Source: Planctomycetota bacterium
Lineage (GTDB): Bacteria > Planctomycetota > Planctomycetia > Pirellulales > Pirellulaceae
Length of the DNA: 17,680 nt
Direction of reading: 5' to 3'
Assembly: GCA_029259935.1 (NCBI GenBank)
Contig: JAJDEH010000134.1
Location: 1 to 17,680 of the forward strand
Both the position numbers and the translations under genes were made by a program. The notes under the pieces are model-generated. The model did no database searches. It was not told where the DNA came from and saw only the letters and a list, made by a program, of their open reading frames with translations. Positions 7,714 through 14,412 of this stretch are shown here, one piece after another. How positions within the stretch are numbered: the stretch's first letter is position 1; every line of letters begins with the position of its first letter.

Positions 7714-7725
7714 GCAACATGTTGC
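7714..7725. promoter_or_regulatory. perfect 12-bp palindrome upstream of the lipoprotein gene
   Basis: GCAACATGTTGC is its own reverse complement. It lies about 80 bp upstream of the minus-strand lipoprotein start and is flanked on the plus side by TTTTTAT. On the minus strand TTGCCA overlaps its edge and could be part of a -35 element, but no matching -10 box is convincing. A dimeric repressor or activator site is possible. Confidence 0.25.
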
Positions 7726-7821
7726 TTTTTATCACCATGGATGGATCAGAAAAAACAACACGATGCGCGCGATCGCAACGGATCTAGTGGATGTACGGCC
7801 CGCTTGCCGCCCATCGTCCGC

Positions 7822-8388
7822 TTAGCCAAATACCTTGCCCAAGTCAGCCAAGACGGCGGCTTCGCTGCTGGAGACGTTGCCGCCCAGCCCCAAGATCCCC
7901 CCTGCCGCTTCGGCTACCCGCTGGGCTCGGCCCAACACTTCTTGTTGGATTACTTGCATGGCCTCGCCGCTCAGCGACTTTTTGAGTCCGCCCACGTAAT
8001 CCTTCCAAACGGAATGCAATTCGTCGCCCGGTTGTTGGTCGAGCCAAGACTCTAACAGGCCGTAACTCGGATCGTCCGAGCTCAACCCGTGTTCGGTGGC
8101 CGCCGACAGAACCGCGTCCCGCTCCGCTGCTTGGATCGTGCCGTCCGCCCAGGCGACCACCACCAACGGAAAGAGCGAAAACGCCGTGATCGATTCGGAA
8201 TCGATGTCGTGCTGGATCAGCTCGTCCAAAACGGAATCGTCTTTGACCCCGCAGCTTGCCGCCAGAGCGTCTTTTCGTTCTTGGGCAGCCAACCGCGCCC
8301 GCATGGAATCAAGAAGCTGTTTGTCGCGCTGATGAAAAAACGACTCCTCCAAAGCGCGGCCACGGTCTCTTATCGAATCAGAACTCAT
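7822..8388 (-). CDS. TerB-like (tellurite-resistance fold) domain protein
   Basis: 188 aa, soluble, no signal peptide. The N-terminal ~60 residues are charged and helical (EESFFHQRDKQLLDSMRARL), followed by the core VVVAWADGTIQAAERDAVL at about 76-94. That A-D-G-x-[IL]-x-x-x-E-[RK]-x-x-[VL] pattern is typical of the TerB/DjlA-like helical fold, where the Asp and Glu help bind metal. The C-terminus is Gly/Ala-rich (AAGGILGLGG). TerB-fold proteins are linked to stress responses and membrane-associated signalling, but many are uncharacterised and no ter operon lies nearby. The gene is flanked by spacers of 186 and 177 bp, so it is probably transcribed alone. No good Shine-Dalgarno precedes the ATG at 8388. 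Confidence 0.72.
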   Translation of the reverse strand: MSSDSIRDRGRALEESFFHQRDKQLLDSMRARLAAQERKDALAASCGVKDDSVLDELIQHDIDSESITAFSLFPLVVVAWADGTIQAAERDAVLSAATEHGLSSDDPSYGLLESWLDQQPGDELHSVWKDYVGGLKKSLSGEAMQVIQQEVLGRAQRVAEAAGGILGLGGNVSSSEAAVLADLGKVFG

Positions 8389-8525
8389 GTTGGACTACTC
8401 TTGAAGGCTGGAAGAATTATGGGCGGGCGGCGCGACCATATAGGCTGTGCCTCAAAAAATCAGTATACCGGTTGTTTCTAACTTGGCGACTGGGTGTGTG
8501 CCCGGCTTTCGTTCAAATCGTGGAT

Positions 8526-8559
8526 GCCGGAACATCGTCGCTTCGCTCCTCGGTCCGGC
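8526..8559 (-). repeat. GC-rich stem-loop at the 3' end of the oxidoreductase gene
   Basis: GCCGGA at 8526-8531 pairs exactly with TCCGGC at 8554-8559. The 22-nt interior contains a GCGAAGC-type minihairpin when read on the minus strand. It begins 6 nt after the minus-strand oxidoreductase stop codon. From general knowledge, sequences of the type TAGGCCGGACC...GTTCCGGC occur as high-copy intergenic elements in planctomycete genomes; this could not be verified here. It may act as a terminator or RNA end stabiliser. Confidence 0.45.
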
Positions 8560-8565
8560 CTACGC

Positions 8566-9741
8566 CTACGCCGAAAAGTCGACCCAGGCTCCGTTATTGC
8601 CACTGCTCTGAACGCAGCGTTCGATAAAGCGAACTCCTTCGACGCCGTCCAGGACATTGGGGTAAATCGTTTGCCTACCGTCAAAGCCCGCTCCCGTGGC
8701 GCGCTGAATCATATGATCGAACCCAGCTCGGTAGACATTGGCAAACGCTTCGTGGAATGCCTCGGGGTGTCCGCCCGGAAGTCGCGATGCATCGCGGCCC
8801 GACTCGTTAATGAACGGCGCGGCCGGATTGCGTTCGTAAACCTGAACGGGCTGGCCGAACCGCCTGACAACCAGTTGGTTGGGATCTTCTTGACGCCAAA
8901 CCAATGAACCCCGAGAGCCGTCAATCTCAAGTGAAAAATCATTGAGCCGCCCGTGCGTGACTTGGCTGGCGGTGATCATTCCCAGGGCATTGTTCGCAAA
9001 GCGGATGACGGCATGGCCATAGTCGTCCAAGGTCCGGTCCGGCGCGAAAGTCTTCATATGACAAGAGATCTCGGTTGGCGCGAGACCCGTCACATAGCGA
9101 ACAAGATTAAAAGCATGGCTACCGACGTCGCCCATGGTTCCCGATGGTCCCGCCTTCTTCGGATCGGCTTTCCAAGCGCCACGGGCCGGGGTTCTTCCCG
9201 GTTCCAATCCCCGCAGCCAGCCTTGGATATAGTTCGCACGCACCGCCTCGATCGTTCCCAATTCACCTTCGCGGATCATCTGCCGAGCTTGCCGCACCAT
9301 CGGATATCCGGTGTAGTTATGCGAAACAACAAAGACCGCGCCGGATTGTTGCACCAAGTGCATCAATTCCTCAGCTTGCGACAACTCCGTGGTCAACGGC
9401 TTATCGCAAACCACGTTCAGTCCCGCCCGCAACGCGCACTGGGCGATCGCGAAGTGCGTATGGTTGGGCGTTGCAATACTGACAAAGTCAATGCGTTGTT
9501 CTTCCGGCAGGTTCGTTTCGGCCTCGACCAATTGCTCGTAAGAGTCGTAGGCCCGCTCGGGCGAAATTCCAAAATCAGGCGCGGCCTGCCGGGATTTCAC
9601 CGGGTCCGAAGACAATGCTCCCGCCACCAGTTCGGCTCGCTGATCCAGAGTCGCGGCGATCGCATGCACGCGCCCTATGAACGCATTGCCTCCGCCACCC
9701 ACCAGAGCCATCCGTAACTTACGATTCAACGGTGCATTCAT
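8566..9741 (-). CDS. Gfo/Idh/MocA-family NAD(P)-dependent oxidoreductase
   Basis: 391 aa, full family length. An N-terminal Rossmann fold begins RMALVGGGGNAFIGRVHA (about 10-27). SIATPNHTHFAIA at about 88-100 closes the nucleotide-binding half, and CDKPL at 112-116 is the family's E/D-K-P motif with the catalytic Lys114. GTMGDVGSHAFNLVRY at about 201-216 supplies the Asp-x-x-x-His pair (D205, H209) of the substrate site. The rest is the typical alpha/beta C-terminal domain. These enzymes oxidise or reduce sugars, inositols and related polyols; substrate cannot be read from sequence. There is no Tat signal, so the product is cytoplasmic. The gene stands alone, with an upstream spacer of 184 bp. 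An internal ATG at 9711 (just before ALVGGGG) is an alternative start, but neither has a strong Shine-Dalgarno. Confidence 0.93.
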   Translation of the reverse strand: MNAPLNRKLRMALVGGGGNAFIGRVHAIAATLDQRAELVAGALSSDPVKSRQAAPDFGISPERAYDSYEQLVEAETNLPEEQRIDFVSIATPNHTHFAIAQCALRAGLNVVCDKPLTTELSQAEELMHLVQQSGAVFVVSHNYTGYPMVRQARQMIREGELGTIEAVRANYIQGWLRGLEPGRTPARGAWKADPKKAGPSGTMGDVGSHAFNLVRYVTGLAPTEISCHMKTFAPDRTLDDYGHAVIRFANNALGMITASQVTHGRLNDFSLEIDGSRGSLVWRQEDPNQLVVRRFGQPVQVYERNPAAPFINESGRDASRLPGGHPEAFHEAFANVYRAGFDHMIQRATGAGFDGRQTIYPNVLDGVEGVRFIERCVQSSGNNGAWVDFSA

Positions 9742-9847
9742 CGGCCGCTAGCGCCATCCTCGAAATCTTGGGCACAAAGTCATCTCCTGATTTTACCCGC
9801 TCCCGCAGAGCAGTCCACCGTCAACGGGCCCCCATTGGCGCAAAACG

Positions 9848-9872
9848 AACCCGGCTGGGCGGCAGCCGGGTT
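9848..9872 (-). terminator. intrinsic-type terminator after the thioredoxin-fold gene
   Basis: AACCCGGCT at 9848-9856 pairs perfectly with AGCCGGGTT at 9864-9872 around a 7-nt loop. On the minus strand the stem is followed by CGTTTTG, a short U-rich tail. On the plus strand it is followed by GAAAGTTTTTCC, so it could act in both directions. It lies 53 nt beyond the stop codon of the minus-strand thioredoxin-fold gene and before the start of the oxidoreductase gene. Confidence 0.55.
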
Positions 9873-9893
9873 GAAAGTTTTTCCTGCTTTGTT

Positions 9894-9910
9894 GGTGTCA
9901 CACGGACACC
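9894..9910 (-). other. small 6-bp hairpin just past the thioredoxin-fold stop codon
   Basis: GGTGTC at 9894-9899 pairs with GACACC at 9905-9910 around a 5-nt loop. It is 15 nt after the stop codon and precedes the stronger hairpin at 9848-9872, giving two stem-loops in tandem in the 3' untranslated region. Confidence 0.3.
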
Positions 9911-9925
9911 GGGAGAGAGCTATCG

Positions 9926-10429
9926 TCACGTTGAGCAAAATGCGCGGGACGGGCGATATTGCTGAAAGTTCGACCGGGATCTGCTTGCACGACGGACAGT
10001 CCTGACGTTCTTGTACGACACCAACGTAGATTTCCACTCGCTGGCACTGAACGTTCCGGTTTTGCGATAGATCATTTTCGATGCCCCTTTGTTCGTGATC
10101 ACCGTATGCGGAAATTCGGAGACTCGAAATGCTTCGGCGACTCGCGCGCCGTAGGGGGTCGTCACATCGATTCTGCAAAACACGTAAGGCTGCAAGAGGT
10201 CATTCTTGGCAACCGTCGACGCTTCGGCTCGAGGTTCTTCCTTGGAAAAGTGAACTTGATCAATCCGGGCCGCGGCTTCATTGGGTTTTTCGAGTACGAC
10301 CAGCAGCGGCCGACCTGTTTTGCGGGCGGCGTTTAACGCGGCTCCGTAATCGTCGCCCCCTGGCGATTGCGCCGGAGCAGCACCCAACAGCGAGGAGACC
10401 ATGAGCGTGACAAACAGCTCGTTCATCAT
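9926..10429 (-). CDS. exported thioredoxin-fold protein lacking CxxC
   Basis: 167 aa. The N-terminus (MMNELFVTLMVSSLLGAAPAQS) is a likely Sec signal peptide. The body follows the thioredoxin fold: ALNAARKTGRPLLVVLEKP at about 31-49, PYVFCRIDVTTPYGARVAEAFRV at 81-103, then the cis-proline strand EFPHTVI at 105-111. The position where the redox CxxC would sit (after LLVVLEK) has no cysteine, so disulfide exchange is unlikely. From residue 141 the tail turns Arg/Ser-rich (NVRTVRRASRSRS) and has no family character. Another frame over the same bases reads CPSCKQ, so a frameshift near 10006 is possible. AAAGGA lies upstream; its spacing suits the second ATG (10426) slightly better than the first. 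The gene is separated from the sulfatase by 370 bp. Confidence 0.7.
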   Translation of the reverse strand: MMNELFVTLMVSSLLGAAPAQSPGGDDYGAALNAARKTGRPLLVVLEKPNEAAARIDQVHFSKEEPRAEASTVAKNDLLQPYVFCRIDVTTPYGARVAEAFRVSEFPHTVITNKGASKMIYRKTGTFSASEWKSTLVSYKNVRTVRRASRSRSNFQQYRPSRAFCST

Positions 10430-10799
10430 AGATTCCTTTCGAGACTAGAAAGTGGGGTGAAAAAGTGGCGGGTTGGCGAATGTGAACTCCACACTCGCCG
10501 AGCGTAGCAGGAGTGGTGAAGGTGCCCCGAGGTGGGAAGATTGTCGCCTCCTATTGACGCCCTGTGTGGGCGGCAACTCCTAAATGTGAGTCCACGTAAC
10601 CAGATCCTGATTCCTGCTTGGACTCCATTCCCCGAAGCTTAAATTTGGGTAAGCTTTGGCGACTATTTTCCTTCAGACGGCCAAAGTGTAAGAGGATGCA
10701 ATAGCTGCGACAAGGGGGTATTTCAGAAAAATTTTAAGGATTATGGAAGCAGGGTATTTTTGTGTATCCGAGCGTACAATTCTGCCTCCTCATGGTTGC
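10430..10799. other. intergenic spacer between sulfatase and thioredoxin-fold gene
   Basis: No gene is supported. It holds the sulfatase 3' side and the thioredoxin-fold gene's promoter. Visible elements are a hairpin with one mismatch, GGCGAATGTG at 10475-10484 against CACACTCGCC at 10490-10499 (likely in the thioredoxin-fold gene's leader), a dyad at 10635-10656, and an AT-rich stretch around 10725-10742. No uridine-tailed hairpin follows the sulfatase. Confidence 0.5.
10635..10656. promoter_or_regulatory. dyad AAGCTTA-N8-TAAGCTT
   Basis: AAGCTTA at 10635-10641 is the reverse complement of TAAGCTT at 10650-10656, with an 8-bp AT-rich spacer. It lies about 205 bp upstream of the minus-strand thioredoxin-fold start. 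Spacing and symmetry resemble a dimeric regulator site spanning about two helical turns. No flanking promoter boxes were recognised. Confidence 0.25.
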
Positions 10800-12971
10800 C
10801 TAATCCCCCAACTCCAGAGCGAGCGAAATAATTTTCCCTTTTGTGGCGCTTGGCGAACGATAGTCGCCCACCGCGCCTCCGTCGTCTCGACCGACCTGAA
10901 GTCCGTCGATCGGCATCCGTGGCAAGGCACCCGTTGATTCACCTTGGCCGATCTGTTGTCCGGCCGCCCACAGGGTAATGGCTCCTTGTTTGGCCAGCCG
11001 AGCGGATATTTCTTTCACGCTTGCCGGCAGCGCCTGCCGCGAGGTGACGACCGCCAACTTGCCAGCCCGACGCGTGGCAAAGACCAGCTTGCCGTCTTTG
11101 ACATACAGCGCGAAACCGTCGGCCGTGCCGCCTTGGGCGACGATCACGCCGTCGGCCGCGCTGATCCCTTCCACTTTGGCCGTGATCGAAATCGCCCGGC
11201 CCTTGATAAAAGGAGCCTTCCCTTGGGCTAGACTGTCGCCTTGTTTTAGTTCAAACCGCTTTTGCTTTTTGTTAAACGTGCCGCGCTGACCACGCCAGGC
11301 TCCCAACGGCAACACGTCCGCCCGCGCGGCGTAGGCATCCCAAGCCGTGGCGAGCCGTTTGGCTATGTCGGGCTTCTCTCTCGCCAGATCCTTCGTTTCC
11401 GTGCGGTCCTGTCGCATGTCGTACAGTTCCCAAGGCTGATTCTCCTTGACCACCAGTTTCCACTGGCCGTCGCGGACGGCGCGATTACCCTCGTGCTCCC
11501 AAAAAATCGGCTGCCTGCGATTCAGCGACTCGCCCTTGAAAGCCGGCACCAAGCTGACGCCCTCCATCGGCTTGATCGCCTTTCCGCCGCGCGATTTGGG
11601 ATAATCGGCTTCGGCCAGATCGACGCATGTCGCCATCAGATCGATGAGGTGACCCGGCTGATGTTGCAACCTGCCCCGTTTCGCGATGCCGGTGGGCCAA
11701 TGCGCGATCAGGGGCGTGGCGATGCCGCCTTCATGGACGAAGTGTTTGTACTCGCGAAAGGGAGTGTTGCTGACGTTGGCCCAGTTGATTCCGTAGGCAA
11801 TATACGTGTCGGCCGGTCCTGGCATGATGTGGGGTCCCTGCAACGTCGGAACTCCATCACGATCTTGTTTGGGAATCACGTCTAGACGAATCGCGTCGCG
11901 CGCGATCTTCGGCAAGCTGGGCTTCACCGGCCGGCGAAGATCGCCCGTGCGCCCGATGCCTTCCTGGCAACCGCCGTTGTCCTGCAGGTAGAGGATTAGC
12001 GTGTTATCCAGTTGGTTGTTCTTTTTCAAGGACTCCACGATGCGGCCAATGCCGCGATCCATGTTGTCGATCATGGCGGCATACACTTCCATGTTGCGAG
12101 CCTCCCACGCTTGGTGTTCGACTTGGTCCCATTTTCCGACTTGCGGCGTCAATTGCCACTGGGGATCGACGAGTCCCAGTTCTTTCACTCGATCATGCCT
12201 GGCGGCGCGAATCGGCGCGTAGCCTTGGTCATACTTCCCTCGGTACTTCTCGATGTCCTCTTCCAACGCATGCATCGGCCAATGGGCGCAAGTGTAGGCC
12301 ACATACATAAAGAACGGTTTCACGGCCTCGGCGCGGGGATGGTTGTAGTGCTCATCCACGAACCGAACCGCATGATCACTAATCGCGTCGGTGTAGTAAT
12401 ACTGCTTGGGTTGGTATTCGGAATCGGCAAACGGCGAGACCATCGTGTTGTCGCGAGTCAGCGTCCCCGGATCGTAAAAGCTTCCGGCCCCGGTGATGGT
12501 GCCGTAAAAGCGGTCAAAGCCACGTTGCAAAGGCCAATTGTCTTTAGGGCCATCCGGCTGCACGTGCTTGGTGACGTGCCACTTTCCCGTCATGTAGGTC
12601 GCATAGCCCGCCGACTTGAGCACTTCGGCAATCGTCATCGACCGCCGGTTCAAGTCACCGCGATAACCGTCGTGGCCCCGGTCGGTCATCATCCAGCCGA
12701 TGCCGGCTTGGTGCGGATAGAGTCCGGTCAGCAAACTGGCGCGCGTCGGACAGCAGCGTCCCGTGTTGTAAAACTGAGTGAACCGCACGCCGTTCCCCGC
12801 CAACCCATCCAGCGTCGGCGTTTCAATCTCACTCCCATAGCAACCCAAATCGGAATACCCCATGTCGTCCGCCATGATCAAAACGACGTTCGGACGGTCG
12901 TCGGCTCCCGCTGCGTGGCAGTAAGAGATCAACAGAGCGACGGTAAGTAAGCGGGTGGCGGCTTGAGCCAT
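10800..12971 (-). CDS. secreted formylglycine-type sulfatase (arylsulfatase family) with C-terminal extension
   Basis: 723 aa from the ATG at 12971, chosen because GAGGAG at 12980-12985 sits 8 nt upstream and because it yields a signal peptide (MAQAATRLLTVALLISYCHAAGA). The longer frame to 13025 has neither. Catalytic elements of type I sulfatases are present: IMADDMG with metal-binding D35 and D36, the CCPTR motif (C-x-P-x-R, C73 expected to become formylglycine) within CCPTRASLLTG, GKWH (K130, H132), and QDNGG (D331, N332). LYDMRQDRTETKDLA at about 516-530 marks the end of the sulfatase core. From about 560 the protein continues with a beta-rich domain (ISITAKVEGISAADGVIVAQGG, FALYVKDGKLVFATR) resembling a LamG/jelly-roll module, possibly for carbohydrate binding. 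The product would hydrolyse sulfate esters in the periplasm or outside the cell. It needs a formylglycine-generating enzyme, not found here. It is divergent from nagB. Confidence 0.95.
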   Translation of the reverse strand: MAQAATRLLTVALLISYCHAAGADDRPNVVLIMADDMGYSDLGCYGSEIETPTLDGLAGNGVRFTQFYNTGRCCPTRASLLTGLYPHQAGIGWMMTDRGHDGYRGDLNRRSMTIAEVLKSAGYATYMTGKWHVTKHVQPDGPKDNWPLQRGFDRFYGTITGAGSFYDPGTLTRDNTMVSPFADSEYQPKQYYYTDAISDHAVRFVDEHYNHPRAEAVKPFFMYVAYTCAHWPMHALEEDIEKYRGKYDQGYAPIRAARHDRVKELGLVDPQWQLTPQVGKWDQVEHQAWEARNMEVYAAMIDNMDRGIGRIVESLKKNNQLDNTLILYLQDNGGCQEGIGRTGDLRRPVKPSLPKIARDAIRLDVIPKQDRDGVPTLQGPHIMPGPADTYIAYGINWANVSNTPFREYKHFVHEGGIATPLIAHWPTGIAKRGRLQHQPGHLIDLMATCVDLAEADYPKSRGGKAIKPMEGVSLVPAFKGESLNRRQPIFWEHEGNRAVRDGQWKLVVKENQPWELYDMRQDRTETKDLAREKPDIAKRLATAWDAYAARADVLPLGAWRGQRGTFNKKQKRFELKQGDSLAQGKAPFIKGRAISITAKVEGISAADGVIVAQGGTADGFALYVKDGKLVFATRRAGKLAVVTSRQALPASVKEISARLAKQGAITLWAAGQQIGQGESTGALPRMPIDGLQVGRDDGGAVGDYRSPSATKGKIISLALELGD

Positions 12972-13160
12972 GCGTGATTCTCCTCGAGTGCCAGGGCAAC
13001 GATACTTGCAAGATGGCCCTCCCAAGCGGACGCGACAGCACGGCTGCGGCTGGTTCGACGCTTTCGGAAGGTTGCTCTACTTCCATCAGGGCAGGGCCTA
13101 GAATAAGTGACCAGCAAGCCGCTGGCAAACTGGCGTCGGTCATGCACTTGGCGGGCGGTT

Positions 13161-13279
13161 AGGATCGTTCGGGCGATTAGTGTCCCATGAGCCGGAATGT
13201 GTCAGCGTCCGGTTCTGAAAAACCGTGGCTCACGCCCAACGGCTGATCGAAACGCGACGCTTGTTTCGCGAACGATCCT
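13161..13279. repeat. 119-bp structured element closed by a perfect 11-bp inverted repeat
   Basis: AGGATCGTTCG at 13161-13171 is exactly complementary to CGAACGATCCT at 13269-13279. Inside, TGAGCC (13188-13193) pairs with GGCTCA (13227-13232), enclosing CGGTT (13210-13214) paired with AACCG (13221-13225). A third stem pairs CGAAAC (13248-13253) with GTTTCG (13263-13268). A competing stem can form between AGCCGGA (13190-13196) and TCCGGTT (13208-13214), with one G-T wobble. The layout is that of a multi-branch RNA or of a small palindromic intergenic repeat (MITE-like or REP-like). No coding capacity is evident. Confidence 0.55.
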
Positions 13280-13327
13280 TAACGGGCCTTGACCGGCCAA
13301 TTCACCGCAAAGATGATGGCTAGTGGA

Positions 13328-13352
13328 GCGGTTTGTTTTCGCATTCAACCGC
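13328..13352. other. 6-bp hairpin in the nagB leader region
   Basis: GCGGTT at 13328-13333 pairs with AACCGC at 13347-13352 around a 13-nt loop. It is about 155 nt upstream of the nagB start codon. Pairing is perfect but short, so chance formation is possible. Confidence 0.25.
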
Positions 13353-13357
13353 ATCGC

Positions 13358-13383
13358 CTAGACCACGGCTTTGCTAGACCACG
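13358..13383. repeat. 10-bp direct repeat CTAGACCACG, 16-bp period
   Basis: CTAGACCACG occurs at 13358-13367 and again at 13374-13383. The 16-bp period is one and a half helical turns. It could be a duplicated regulator half-site or a short tandem duplication in the nagB upstream region. Confidence 0.4.
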
Positions 13384-13406
13384 ACGGTTAGGATAACTTT
13401 GCGGGG

Positions 13407-13445
13407 CCGGCGAATTTGTGGGCAGTTTTTGGTTGAATTCGGCGG
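13407..13445. other. imperfect hairpin upstream of nagB
   Basis: CCGGCGAATT at 13407-13416 pairs with AATTCGGCGG at 13436-13445, nine of ten positions matching, around a 19-nt loop that contains TTTTT. It ends 60 nt before the nagB start and may belong to its 5' untranslated region. Confidence 0.3.
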
Positions 13446-13505
13446 TCAGTTTCGTAAGCTGAAGGGTTCTAGCTGTAATTGATCTTAACCGTGGAGTCGA
13501 TGCGA

Positions 13506-14360
13506 ATGTTTGTGAAAGTTGAAAAAGACTACGAAGCAATGTCCCTGCGCGGTGCCCAGATCGTGGCGGAAGTCGTGCGGCAAAAGCCGAACGCCGTGCT
13601 CGGCTTGGCCACGGGTTCGACGCCCGAGGAACTCTATCGCTGTTTGATCCGCATTGCAAAAGAAGAAGATCTCGACTTTCGTCAAGTCACGACATTCAAC
13701 CTCGATGAATACGAAGGCCTGCCCGCCGGCCACCCGCAGAGCTATCACCATTTCATGTGGAAGAATCTGTTCGAGGGACTGGGACTTCGCGAAGAGCAAA
13801 CTAACTTGTTGAGCGGAATTGCCAGCGATGCCGCCGCCGAATGCGCCGCGTTCGAGGCCAAGATTCGCGAAGCGGGCGGAATTGACATCCAGGTTCTGGG
13901 AATCGGTGGCGACGGCCATATCGCATTTTGTGAACCGGGCTCTTCACTGGCCGGCCGCACCAGCCTTGTCTCGTTGCACCCGCAGACCATCGCCGACAAC
14001 TCGCCGTACTTCGACAATGAGGAAGACATGCCGCGGCGCGCCTTGTCGATGGGAGTCGGCACGATACTGGAAGCGCGATCATGTTTGATTCTGGCCAAGG
14101 GCGAAGGCAAAGCGGAGCCTTGGGCAAAGATGATTGAAGGCCCCGTCTCGTCCCAGGTGCCGGCATCCGCGTTACAGCTCCATCCCTGGACGATCGCGAT
14201 TTCAGATACGGCGGCCGCATCGAAGCTGAAAAACTTGGAATACTATCAGCACGTCGATCGCGAACGTGCCGATCAGCCCGTATTGCCGCCCTGGATCTTG
14301 CAGCCCGAGCTCGACCCGCGAAGATTGGCTGCCGGCTCGACCGCCGAGACAATCGCATAG
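13506..14360 (+). CDS. nagB: glucosamine-6-phosphate deaminase
   Basis: 284 aa from the ATG at 13506. It converts glucosamine-6-phosphate to fructose-6-phosphate and ammonia in the cytoplasm. Family signatures are intact: GLATGSTPEELY near residues 33-44, FNLDEYEGL with catalytic Asp67, and GIGGDGHIAFCEPGSS with D136, H138 and E143 in the D-x-H....E arrangement of the active site. The usual HIAFNEP reads HIAFCEP here, an Asn-to-Cys change next to the catalytic Glu. In-frame ATGs occur at 13500 and 13506; GGAG at 13493-13496 is 9 nt from 13506 but only 3 nt from 13500, and the number of residues before the Y-E-A-M segment then matches other NagB proteins. The C-terminus is somewhat longer than the ~266-aa E. 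coli enzyme. It is the first gene of a plus-strand cluster, with the next start 52 nt on. Confidence 0.93.
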   Translation: MFVKVEKDYEAMSLRGAQIVAEVVRQKPNAVLGLATGSTPEELYRCLIRIAKEEDLDFRQVTTFNLDEYEGLPAGHPQSYHHFMWKNLFEGLGLREEQTNLLSGIASDAAAECAAFEAKIREAGGIDIQVLGIGGDGHIAFCEPGSSLAGRTSLVSLHPQTIADNSPYFDNEEDMPRRALSMGVGTILEARSCLILAKGEGKAEPWAKMIEGPVSSQVPASALQLHPWTIAISDTAAASKLKNLEYYQHVDRERADQPVLPPWILQPELDPRRLAAGSTAETIA

Positions 14361-14412
14361 CTCGCTACAACCGCGAACCATCGCGCCGAGATTCATCTAA
14401 GGAGCCAGCTTC

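Larger units (their letters stand above)
12972..13505. other. divergent spacer between sulfatase and nagB
   Basis: About 530 bp with no supported gene; small minus-strand frames here lack family character. It should contain promoters for both the sulfatase and the nagB cluster. The sequence is unusually rich in self-complementary segments: a 119-bp element at 13161-13279, a hairpin at 13328-13352, a 10-bp direct repeat at 13358-13383 and a hairpin at 13407-13445. No clear -35/-10 pair was identified. Confidence 0.6.

Noticed and set aside
8505..8525. GTTCAAATC-like segment as a tRNA T-arm
   Set aside because: No matching acceptor, D or anticodon stems could be found around it.
12012..12950. 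312-codon plus-strand frame antisense to the sulfatase
   Set aside because: Overlaps the sulfatase catalytic core completely and lacks domain signatures.
12829..13147. Two minus-strand frames upstream of and overlapping the sulfatase start
   Set aside because: They overlap the sulfatase signal-peptide region in other frames and show no domain content.
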